Source: Phycisphaerales bacterium (GTDB lineage Bacteria; Planctomycetota; Phycisphaerae; Phycisphaerales; UBA1924). From it: a DNA stretch of 64,000 nt. The stretch covers positions 1 through 64,000 of the forward strand of contig JADLCX010000060.1 in NCBI GenBank assembly GCA_020846975.1, written 5' to 3'. The notes under the pieces are model-generated. The model made no database searches. It was not told the origin of the DNA and saw only the letters and a program-made list of their open reading frames with translations. Of the stretch, positions 57,322 through 64,000 are shown in pieces. Position 1 is the stretch's first letter. Each line of letters starts with the position of its first letter. The translations under genes were made by a program, and so were the position numbers.

Positions 57322-59385
57322 TCAACTGTACCGCTGTTCCGCCGTCTCGGTTTCGGACGCCAGTGTCCTGATCGAGATTCCCCGAGTCCCCAGAAGCAGG
57401 AGCGAGTTGGCGACCACCAGCAGCGTTCCGCCCTCGTGTCCCAGCACACCCAACCAGAGGGGCAGGGGATGCCCCGTTCGGGAGCCGACCAGAGCCGCGA
57501 CGACCATGATGCCGATGGCCGTCAGGGACAGGGTCAGGTTGAACAGGATCGTCCGGCGCACCCGCCGGGCCAGCCGGACCGCCCACGGGATCACGCCCAG
57601 GTCATCCGAGAGCAGCACGATATCCGCGGATTCCAGCGCGGCGTCCGACCCGATCGAACCGATGGCAATCGCGACATCGGCGGCGGCCAGCGCGGGGGCA
57701 TCGTTCACGCCGTCGCCGATTACCCCGACCGCCGCGGCCTTTCCAGGGCGTGCGTGCGGGGCGATCTCGGCCTTCATGGCGTGCAGGAGCGCGAGTTTGT
57801 CCTGCGGCAGGAGTTCGGCATGGAACCGATCGAGGCCCAGCTCGGTGGCGACCGCCTCGGCGGTGGCGCGGTTGTCGCCGGTCAGCATGACGACCGGGCG
57901 CACACCGAGGGCGTGAAGATCGCCGGCCAGCCGCTCGGCCCCCGGCCGCGCCGAATCCGCGAGGATGGCCACGCCGGCCTGCTGATCCCAGGCGATGACC
58001 GTGCCGATCCGGCCTCGACGCTGAACACCGGTCAGCACCTCACGCACCCGTGCGCGCAGGCAGACGGGAATCAGATCATCGGTGTAGACCAGGTTGCCGA
58101 CGCGGGCCTCCTTGCCCTCGATCCGCGCGCTCATGCCGCGGCCCACGGTGAACGCGTGATCGGTCGCGGGCACGGGGGCCAGCCCCCGCGCCGTCGCGGC
58201 CTCGACGATCGCGGTCGCGATCGGGTGCGTCGATTCGCGCTCGACCGCCGCCGCCGCGGCGAGCAGGCGGCCCTCGTCCGACCAGCCGATCGGGTGAACC
58301 TCGTGCACGACGGGCCGGCCGACGGTGAGCGTGCCGGTCTTGTCGAACGCGACCGCGCTCATCCGGGCCAGCCGCTCGATCGACTGCCCGCCCTTGAACA
58401 GCACCCCCGCGCGGGCGGCGCGGGTGATTCCCGCGAGCGTGGCCGTGGGCGTGGCCAGGATCACGGCGCACGGAGAGGCCACGATGAGCAGGGTCATCGC
58501 GAGGAAAGAGCCGTTGAGCAGGGTCTCGCCCAGCGCGAGCCACCACACCAGAAGCACCGTGATGCTGAGCGCGAAGACGGAGATCGCGTACGGCTGGCTG
58601 ACGCGATCGATGAGCCGCTGCACGGGCTCGCGCTGCTGCTGCGCGGTCATCACCAGGTCGAGGATGCGCTGCAGGCTCGATTCCCTCGCCGGCTTGGTCA
58701 CGCGCAGCCGCAGCGGGTTGCCCACGTTGATCGTGCCCGCGTACACGGCGTCGCCCGGCCCCACCGACCGCGGCACACTCTCGCCCGTCAGGCTCGCGGT
58801 GTTGATCGACGAGCGTCCGCCGTCGGGCGTCACCACGCCGTCGGCGGGCGCCGACTCGCCGGGCAGCACCTTGACAACGTCTCCCGGCCCGAGCGATTCC
58901 GGCGCGACCTCTTCCCACTGGTCGTCGGCTCCCTCGATGCGCCGCAGCGCGTGCGTCGGCATCAGTTTGTGCAGGGCCTCGACCGCCCGTGTTGTCCGCG
59001 CCGTCGCGAGTTCTTCCAGGGCGCCGGCGAGCACGAACAGGAACAGCAGCAGCGCGCCCTCCGCCGGCTTGCCCAGCGCCGCGGCCATTCCCGCTCCGAC
59101 CACCATCAGCACATCGATGTCGAACTTGAACTCCCGCAGAGCCGACAGCGCGGCCCGGCCCCCGTGGAACATGCCGATCGCCAGGCTCGCCCAGATCGCG
59201 ATCTCGCCCGGCCGCTCAAGACCGAGTTTCCCGAGCAGCCACCCCGACAGCAGCAGCGCACCGGCGATGACCGCCGCCGCCAGCTCGCCGCGGGGAGATG
59301 TGACCACCTCCCAGGCCCGCGGCCGCTGCGCGGGTGTCGCGACGACATGCCCAACCGAATCGGGATTGGCCGAGAGCGTGCTCAT
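57322..59385 (-). CDS. P1B-4-type heavy-metal-transporting ATPase
   Basis: A 687-residue P-type ATPase without an N-terminal metal-binding domain. The catalytic series is complete: TGES (200-203), DKTGTLT (348-354), HP locus in ESTHPIATAI, MLTGDN and GDGVNDAPAL. The transport helices identify the subgroup: SPC (304-306) instead of CPC in helix 4, and HEGGTLLVVANSLLLL in helix 6, the P1B-4 pattern of CoaT/CtpD-type exporters of Co2+, Fe2+, Zn2+ or Cd2+. Substrate choice among these is not decidable by eye. About eight membrane segments are expected, although the N-terminal pair is short. Confidence 0.92.
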   Translation of the reverse strand: MSTLSANPDSVGHVVATPAQRPRAWEVVTSPRGELAAAVIAGALLLSGWLLGKLGLERPGEIAIWASLAIGMFHGGRAALSALREFKFDIDVLMVVGAGMAAALGKPAEGALLLFLFVLAGALEELATARTTRAVEALHKLMPTHALRRIEGADDQWEEVAPESLGPGDVVKVLPGESAPADGVVTPDGGRSSINTASLTGESVPRSVGPGDAVYAGTINVGNPLRLRVTKPARESSLQRILDLVMTAQQQREPVQRLIDRVSQPYAISVFALSITVLLVWWLALGETLLNGSFLAMTLLIVASPCAVILATPTATLAGITRAARAGVLFKGGQSIERLARMSAVAFDKTGTLTVGRPVVHEVHPIGWSDEGRLLAAAAAVERESTHPIATAIVEAATARGLAPVPATDHAFTVGRGMSARIEGKEARVGNLVYTDDLIPVCLRARVREVLTGVQRRGRIGTVIAWDQQAGVAILADSARPGAERLAGDLHALGVRPVVMLTGDNRATAEAVATELGLDRFHAELLPQDKLALLHAMKAEIAPHARPGKAAAVGVIGDGVNDAPALAAADVAIAIGSIGSDAALESADIVLLSDDLGVIPWAVRLARRVRRTILFNLTLSLTAIGIMVVAALVGSRTGHPLPLWLGVLGHEGGTLLVVANSLLLLGTRGISIRTLASETETAEQRYS

Positions 59386-59552
59386 GCCCCTAGACCCTAC
59401 CCTCGATCGGTCGAAGGCATCGTGTGAGAATCGGTCTCATCTTGGGCGATCGGTCGGAGGGTTGGGGCGAGAAGGGGCGGGGCGGGGAGGTGTCCGGTCC
59501 GGGAATCGGACCATTTGAGGGCATTACCGCAAAACGTCGGCGATCGGGCAAC

Positions 59553-60245
59553 ATGGATTCAGCGCCAGTGGGCATGCAGGTCACGCATTCGAGCCGAGGG
59601 CCGGACGGTCCGTTGGCCTCTTCGGTCTCGAAGGGGGGCGATGCTTCTCACCCATCGATCCCCGCTCCCGGGCCTGACGGCGCAGGCCGTCTGTCGGCCG
59701 CGGATTTCGCCGCTCGATTCGGCGAGTCCTGGAAGGTGCTCTGGTGCGCCGCGGTCGCGATCGTTCGAGATCGGACCCAGGCGCAGGACCTGGTCCAGCA
59801 GGCGGCCGTAGTCGGACTCGAGAACCTCAACGATTTCCAGCCCGGAACGAGTTTTGTGTCATGGATGGTCCGCATCGTCAAGAACCTCGCCCTCAACGAA
59901 GCCCGGTCGAGGGCCCGTCGGCGGACCAGCGCTTCGGATCCCGCAACGCTGGACCAGTCCCGGTTCGCCAGGCCGGATCACCACGACCGCGTCACAGCGG
60001 CCGCGATCGATGGTACCGGGCAGGTCCGGCCGGGGCAGACGGAGTTTGACGACGCCGTGATGGACGCCCTCAAATCCCTTGACGAGACCGCCCGCGCGTG
60101 CCTGCTGATGCGCGTGGTGCTCGACCTGTCGTACCGCAGCATCGCCCTCGCGCTCGACATCCCCGAGGGCACGGCGGCCAGCCACGTCCACCGCGCCCGC
60201 GCCGCCATGCGCACCCGGCTCGCGCCGGAAGGGGGGGTTGAATGA
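59553..60245 (+). CDS. ECF-like sigma factor, planctomycete type
   Basis: A protein of about 230 residues. Region 2 spans about 55-125 (SWKVLWCAAVAIVRDRTQAQ, DLVQQAAVVGLENLNDFQPG, SFVSWMVRIVKNLALNEARS). Region 4 spans about 170-222 (SLDETARACLLMRVVLDLSY, IALALDIPEGTAASHVHRAR). The N-terminal 45 residues are Ser/Gly/Pro-rich. ATG 59553 is preferred over codons from 59424 on; no strong Shine-Dalgarno sequence separates them. Its stop overlaps the start of the downstream membrane protein (ATGA), the usual sigma/anti-sigma coupling. It is divergent from the metal ATPase. Confidence 0.88.
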   Translation: MDSAPVGMQVTHSSRGPDGPLASSVSKGGDASHPSIPAPGPDGAGRLSAADFAARFGESWKVLWCAAVAIVRDRTQAQDLVQQAAVVGLENLNDFQPGTSFVSWMVRIVKNLALNEARSRARRRTSASDPATLDQSRFARPDHHDRVTAAAIDGTGQVRPGQTEFDDAVMDALKSLDETARACLLMRVVLDLSYRSIALALDIPEGTAASHVHRARAAMRTRLAPEGGVE

Positions 60246-61018
60246 GCAATCCCAACACCGTTGGTGGGTACGGACCGGGCGAGATCGACGCGATCATCGA
60301 CGCCTACCTCGATCGCGAGATGGGCCCCGCCGATATCGAGCGGTTCGAGTCCCGCTTGCGCGGCGACCCGGTCCTCCGCGGGCGCGTTGAGCGTGCGCGC
60401 GAGATTGAATCCGCAACCCGCCGGCTCTTCGCGCTCCCGCTCGCCGCGCCTGGGATTCCCGCGGCCTCGCTCGGGCTCGCGGAGCGGGGTCGTCCCGCGC
60501 GTGCCCCGCGTCCGCGCTGGCTGCCCTGGGGCGCGGGGATCGCCGCGCTCCTGGCCCTTGCCGCCGGCATCCAGTACGGCCCGGCCGTGTGGCGCGGCGC
60601 CTTCGGACCTTCGGCGCCCGCGTTTGTCCGCGGCGATGCGCTGGCGTGCTTCAAACAGTTGGAGGACCTGGGCTTCCGGCCCGAGTGGGTCTGCAAGGAC
60701 GATGCCGAGCTCGCACGGTTCACGCGCGAACAGTTCGGTCATCCGTGGACGATCGCCCCGGCGGAAGGCCTGACGCTGATTGGCTGGACCTACTCGGGGA
60801 TGCTGTTCAACGACAACTACGCGCGTGTACTGCTCGCCGAATTCCAGGGGAAGCGCCTCGCCGTCGTCATCCACGAGTCGCGATTCGACCGGTCCGTCAC
60901 GACCCCCGCCGACCACTCCTTCTTCGCCCACCGCGCCTGCTTCGGCGGCCTGGTCGCCTACGAACTCTCGCCGCTGCCCGAGCCGGTCGTCCTCGGCCGC
61001 ATCGCGGTCGGGAAGTGA
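60242..61018 (+). CDS. membrane-bound anti-sigma factor-like protein
   Basis: A 258-residue protein. The cytoplasmic N-terminus (DAIIDAYLDREMGPADIERF, ESRLRGDPVLRGRVERAREI) has the helical pattern of anti-sigma domains but no zinc cysteines. One membrane segment (WLPWGAGIAALLALAAGIQY, about 93-112) leads to an extracytoplasmic domain that contains two Cys (LACFKQLEDLGFRPEWVCKD) and a VVIHESRFDR strand. It is translationally coupled to the sigma gene and probably sequesters it until an envelope signal arrives. Confidence 0.8.
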   Translation: MSNPNTVGGYGPGEIDAIIDAYLDREMGPADIERFESRLRGDPVLRGRVERAREIESATRRLFALPLAAPGIPAASLGLAERGRPARAPRPRWLPWGAGIAALLALAAGIQYGPAVWRGAFGPSAPAFVRGDALACFKQLEDLGFRPEWVCKDDAELARFTREQFGHPWTIAPAEGLTLIGWTYSGMLFNDNYARVLLAEFQGKRLAVVIHESRFDRSVTTPADHSFFAHRACFGGLVAYELSPLPEPVVLGRIAVGK

Positions 61019-61040
61019 AGCCGCCGCCGCGCTCGAAAAA

Positions 61041-61065
61041 AGCACGGTCCCGATCGGACCGTGCT
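61041..61065 (-). terminator. rho-independent terminator between converging units
   Basis: AGCACGGTCC (61041-61050) pairs perfectly with GGACCGTGCT (61056-61065) around a 5-base loop. On the minus strand the stem is followed by TTTTT, which suits the small lipoprotein gene. The plus-strand side is T-poor but may still help end the sigma operon. Confidence 0.8.
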
Positions 61066-61111
61066 CTTGCTTCGACAGGTTGCTTGAGTGGGGCGTGTCC
61101 GGCCCTTTCGG

Positions 61112-61381
61112 TCAGGGCTGTGGGACGGGCTCGCGCGTCAGGCGGCTCGGGCGATCGACATAGAACGCGCGCCCGAGGTCCTGCGTGAACATCCGCCAGT
61201 TCTCGTCCCACATCACGACGAGCGCGTTGTCCACATCCTGCGGCCGCTGATACAGCGTGTCGAGGTTGGGCGTCGGGTCGTCCTTGACCGCCTGGTAGCG
61301 GGAGGTCTCGCACGCACCCAAAGAAAGGGCCGTGGCGGCGAGCAGGCAGGAGGCGATCAGCGATGAGGATCGGGACTTCAT
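61112..61381 (-). CDS. small lipoprotein
   Basis: An 89-residue protein with a lipoprotein signal (SLIASCLLAATALSLGAC, lipobox LGAC, Cys24). The mature 66 residues (YQAVKDDPTPNLDTLYQRPQ, VVMWDENWRMFTQDLGRAFY) contain aromatic residues and a short helix. No family is recognised. GGAG is 9 bases upstream of ATG 61381, and a strong terminator follows. It is divergent from the serine acetyltransferase gene. Confidence 0.8.
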   Translation of the reverse strand: MKSRSSSLIASCLLAATALSLGACETSRYQAVKDDPTPNLDTLYQRPQDVDNALVVMWDENWRMFTQDLGRAFYVDRPSRLTREPVPQP

Positions 61382-61613
61382 GGGCGGAACTCCAGGTCGG
61401 GAGGGAGGTTGTACCGTGTTCGGGATCGGCGGTCAAATTGCCGGGACTGCAAATCGCTCGGGGACGATCTGGGGAAACCCTTTTATCCGCGGTGTTGTGC
61501 GGAGCGTGTTTGGTCGATACACCTACCGTTGGTCAGGCGATCAATACCCTTCGCGACGCCCTCCGGCGGCGGGGTTGGGGGGGCGGGGGGGCGAGGCGAA
61601 CGCAGGGCTCTTC

Positions 61614-62684
61614 ATGACACGGTACGAGCACAACGGATTCGCGGATGCGATCGGCGAGGCTTCGAGCGCGCTGGTCGCATCCATCCGCGGCGATGGCCTG
61701 ACCCGCCTCCGCCCCAGCCGGCGCTTTCCGCGGCCGGGTGCTGTCGGCGCGCCGATGCGTGCCGAGCAAGGCGCGGTCCGGGCCGCGGACCTTGCCGGTC
61801 TCCGAGACCTCGTGGAGCAGGCTCGTCGTCTCATGTTTCCCGGTTATTTCGATTCCGAGCCGCTCTGGGATGGCGAGATCGAGCCTCGCGTCAGCCGACT
61901 CTGCGAGTCGATCGCCGGTGCGCTGGGGCAGGAAGTCCGGACCGTCATGCGCTACCGGCGCAGCGAGCCCGGCGCGGAAGGTTGGAGCGTCAAGGGTGAT
62001 GACGAGTTCGTCCACCACGCCGTCTCCACGTTCATGCGCCGACTTCCCGCCGTCCGCCACCTGCTCGCGCTCGATGTTCAGGCCGCGTACGACGGCGACC
62101 CCGCCGCCGAACACACCGACGAGATCATCCTTTGCTACCCGGGGCTCGATGCCATTTTCACGCACCGCATCGCCCACGAACTCTACCAACTCCAGGTCCC
62201 GCTCCTGGCCCGAGTCATGGGTGAGCAGGCCCACAGCCGCACGGGCATCGACATCCACCCCGGCGCGCAGGTCGGCGAGAGTTTCTTCATCGACCATGGC
62301 TCGGCCACCGTCATCGGCGAGACCAGCGTGATCGGCAAGCAAGTCAAGGTCTATCAGGGGGTTACCCTTGGCGCGCGAAGTTTTCCGAAGGACGAGCGCG
62401 GGCGTGTGATCCGCGGCATCAAGCGCCACCCGACCATCGGCGATCGCGTCACCATCTACGCCGGCGCCGTCATCCTCGGGGGCGACACGGTGATCGGCGA
62501 CGACTGCGTGATTGCCGGCGGAGTCTTTGTCACATCGAGCGTGCCGCCCGGCCACGTTGTGCAGCAAACCCGCCCCGAGCCGGTGCTCAAGCCCACGCTT
62601 CGGGATTCCAAGAACGCGCCAACCAGACCAGACTCTCCGAAATCATCCCAGTTGGGATGGCTGGAAGACGGGGCCGGTATCTGA
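61614..62684 (+). CDS. cysE: serine O-acetyltransferase (EpsC/CysE type)
   Basis: A 356-residue enzyme that acetylates L-serine for cysteine synthesis. The helical N-terminal domain (about 60-205) is followed by a left-handed beta-helix (about 208-320): GIDIHPGAQVGESFFIDHGS carries the catalytic Asp-His region, then VIGETSVIGKQVKVYQGVTL, GDRVTIYAGAVILGGDTVIG and FVTSSVPPGHVV. The first 60 residues and the C-terminal tail (after about 325) are longer than in E. coli CysE, as in EpsC-type enzymes. AGGG lies 7 bases before ATG 61614. An EpsC-like role in exopolysaccharide loci is possible, but the local context is neutral. Confidence 0.9.
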   Translation: MTRYEHNGFADAIGEASSALVASIRGDGLTRLRPSRRFPRPGAVGAPMRAEQGAVRAADLAGLRDLVEQARRLMFPGYFDSEPLWDGEIEPRVSRLCESIAGALGQEVRTVMRYRRSEPGAEGWSVKGDDEFVHHAVSTFMRRLPAVRHLLALDVQAAYDGDPAAEHTDEIILCYPGLDAIFTHRIAHELYQLQVPLLARVMGEQAHSRTGIDIHPGAQVGESFFIDHGSATVIGETSVIGKQVKVYQGVTLGARSFPKDERGRVIRGIKRHPTIGDRVTIYAGAVILGGDTVIGDDCVIAGGVFVTSSVPPGHVVQQTRPEPVLKPTLRDSKNAPTRPDSPKSSQLGWLEDGAGI

Positions 62685-63050
62685 AATCTTATTCGAATTC
62701 CATTGAATTACCCGAGATGGGGTATTGACGGAGGATCAGGCGCTCGTGTAGCGTACCTCCCGAGTGCAGATACAGAGATCCGGCACCTGTGCAAGGCCGG
62801 GCCTGTGAGCGAGAGAGACTCCAAGACGCGTCGGTATCTCGAACGAGATGTTGCCTCGTTGTGCTGCGGCGGATTCGCGGCGGACGAGGCGGTGTGGCCG
62901 CGCGTGTTCTTTACAGGGCGCGTTCGCGGGTTTGAGAGAGCTGGTCCGGGCACGGCGCGCGCGTGCGCGTGGTGACCGGGCCGAGACCTTGCGAGGGCGC
63001 GCCGCGGCACGTGAGCGGCGGAGTCCATCGCGAATGTATTGGAGAGAGAC
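62685..63050. other. long 5' region of the nidogen-domain protein gene
   Basis: These 366 bases contain no credible gene. A promoter candidate at 62725-62754 would give an untranslated leader of roughly 290 bases. Within it a small stem ATCTCG/CGAGAT around 62835 and a GC-rich alternating stretch (GCGCGCGCGTGCGCG, near 62955) are visible. I recognise no riboswitch class. Confidence 0.5.
62725..62754 (+). promoter_or_regulatory. sigma-70-like promoter upstream of the nidogen-domain gene
   Basis: TTGACG (five of six -35 bases) is followed after 18 bases by TAGCGT, a weak -10 keeping the key T and A positions. It is the best match in the intergenic region. Confidence 0.4.
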
Positions 63051-63887
63051 ATGAAGAATCTTCGTACGTCGGTTCTGGCCCTCGTGGTGGCCGGGGCGAC
63101 CGGCACGGCGCTGGCCGATGCCAACTCGCTGAACCTGCTCTTCCCCTTTGACAGCGCCAACCCGGTCGGCACCGGTTGGACACAGTCGATGGACCCGAAC
63201 GATGACGGAAGCACGGGCTCCACGGCTCTGGGCTTCAACTTCTGCCTTTATGAGACGGACTACAGCTCGGTCTTCATCAACAACAACGGCAACGTCTCGT
63301 TCGGCGGTCCGTTCAGCACCTTCACCGCCTCGGGCTTCCCCACCACCGGCTTCCAGATGGTCGCTCCGTTCTGGGGCGATGTGGACACCCGCAATCGCGT
63401 GAATGGCGGCATCGAGACCAACCTCGTCTGGCACCGCACCTACGACACCAACGCCGACACCGTGCCCGATGTCTTCGTCGTGACGTGGGATTCGGTCGGC
63501 TACTTCAACGCGCAGAACGATCTCCGCAACACGTTCCAGCTCGCCATGGCCGCCGATCCCAACCACTTCGGCCCGAGCCTCAACGCCGCGTTCAGCTACG
63601 GCGACATGCAGTGGACGACCGGCAGCGCCTCCGGCGGCGTCGGCGGATTCGGCGGAGTTCCCGCCACGGTCGGCATCAACAACGGCGACGGCATCCGCTT
63701 CAGCCAACTCGGCCGCTTCGACCACGCGGGTGTCGACTACAACGAGATGGCCGGTCTGCCCAGCGGCGTCTCGTTCCTCGACAACCGCGACTTCTACTTC
63801 AACGCCTGCGAGGGTATCGTTCCGACACCCAGCGCGATGGCGCTGCTCGGCCTCGGCGGCCTGATCGGCCTCCGCCGCCGCCGCTGA
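63051..63887 (+). CDS. secreted nidogen-like domain protein with C-terminal sorting-type anchor
   Basis: A 278-residue protein. The signal peptide ends near TALA. The middle is a NIDO-type domain: NNNGNVSFGGPFSTFTASGF, APFWGDVDTRN, TNLVWHRTYDTNAD and VFVVTWDSVGYFNAQNDLRN. The C-terminus VPTPSAMALLGLGGLIGLRR plus two further Arg is the tripartite arrangement (short motif, hydrophobic helix, basic cluster) of planctomycete PEP-CTERM-like sorting signals, here with PTPSA instead of PEP. It is probably exported and anchored or processed at the envelope by an exosortase-type enzyme. GGAGAGAG just precedes ATG 63051, and a strong terminator follows. Confidence 0.88.
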   Translation: MKNLRTSVLALVVAGATGTALADANSLNLLFPFDSANPVGTGWTQSMDPNDDGSTGSTALGFNFCLYETDYSSVFINNNGNVSFGGPFSTFTASGFPTTGFQMVAPFWGDVDTRNRVNGGIETNLVWHRTYDTNADTVPDVFVVTWDSVGYFNAQNDLRNTFQLAMAADPNHFGPSLNAAFSYGDMQWTTGSASGGVGGFGGVPATVGINNGDGIRFSQLGRFDHAGVDYNEMAGLPSGVSFLDNRDFYFNACEGIVPTPSAMALLGLGGLIGLRRRR

Positions 63888-63917
63888 TGCGTCCCTGACT
63901 CTGGAACACTCTTCGGG

Positions 63918-63951
63918 CGTGCCCGCCTTCGCGGCGGGCACGTCTCTTTTT
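63918..63951 (+). terminator. rho-independent terminator of the nidogen-domain gene
   Basis: CGTGCCCGCC (63918-63927) pairs perfectly with GGCGGGCACG (63933-63942), followed by TCTCTTTTT. It lies 30 bases after the stop codon. Confidence 0.85.
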
Positions 63952-64000
63952 GGGGTACCGAGCGTTTCCGAGGCGGGATTGCCGAGGCGACAGGCTGCTA

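Noticed and set aside
1..64000. tRNA, rRNA, tmRNA, RNase P RNA, CRISPR arrays, insertion sequences
   Set aside because: Intergenic regions were read for their conserved sequences and for regularly spaced repeats or transposase motifs; none were found.

Overview
The window looks like chromosomal DNA of a high-GC planctomycete, most likely class Phycisphaerae. This rests on several traits: secreted proteins ending in paired dockerin-like repeats (GDxNxSG...DxFDFLxAYF), 'GACC' cysteine modules, a C-terminal anchor of the PTPSAMALLGLGG...RRRR type, a Ser/Thr kinase fused to CHASE2, ECF sigma/anti-sigma pairs, lpxC, a prepilin-like protein and strong GC3 bias. The taxon is inferred from family traits, not from a marker gene. 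I see no rRNA, tRNA, CRISPR array or intact mobile element.

Layout. 1-11 kb: a truncated sugar-dehydrogenase-like gene on the minus strand with a sigma-54-type promoter, then plus-strand transketolase, a DUF2254 membrane protein, clpB with a coupled small ORF, an EEP-family phosphodiesterase-like protein and a secreted beta-helix/dockerin protein. 11-19 kb: a compact minus-strand exopolysaccharide operon made of a GAF-SpoIIE phosphatase, an SGNH-like protein, an MBOAT acyltransferase, an NDP-sugar epimerase, an EEP-like membrane protein and an O-antigen ligase/polymerase. 19-22 kb: mgtC-like gene, GT4 glycosyltransferase and a small unknown protein behind an AT-rich promoter/operator island. 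22-26.5 kb: two tandem secreted paralogues plus a frameshifted relic of a third. 26.7-32.6 kb: a polysaccharide deacetylase, an unusual lipoyl/E3BD/hexapeptide-acyltransferase fusion, an E1 alpha-beta fusion 2-oxoacid dehydrogenase, a GDP-mannose-3,5-epimerase-like enzyme and a small Cys-rich protein. 32.8-36.4 kb: a sulfate-type SLC13 transporter, a cysQ-like phosphatase and cysC. 36.6-46 kb: tmk, kinase-CHASE2 plus lipoprotein, ECF sigma/anti-sigma, gmk and two nucleotide-sugar genes. 46-48.3 kb: a MntA/HepT toxin-antitoxin pair translationally coupled to purB. 48.4-53.6 kb: an unknown gene, a GbsR/MarR-type regulator with a palindromic operator, lpxC, a pseudopilin and two unknown exported or membrane proteins. 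53.6-54.2 kb: a non-coding stretch with a structured RNA candidate and terminators. 54.2-64 kb: plsY, an Rrf2 regulator, a P1B-4 metal ATPase, a second sigma/anti-sigma pair, a small lipoprotein, serine acetyltransferase and a nidogen-domain secreted protein.

The best candidate for something undescribed is the 27.8-32.3 kb block. An E1-type oxidative decarboxylase sits directly before a protein carrying a lipoyl swinging arm and an E3/E1-binding domain. Its catalytic end, however, is a left-handed beta-helix sugar acyltransferase rather than an E2 core. I infer a dedicated machine that passes an acyl group made from a 2-oxoacid through lipoamide onto a sugar. The SpoIIE-MBOAT polysaccharide operon and the sulfate-activation cluster suggest the cell invests heavily in decorated surface polysaccharides.
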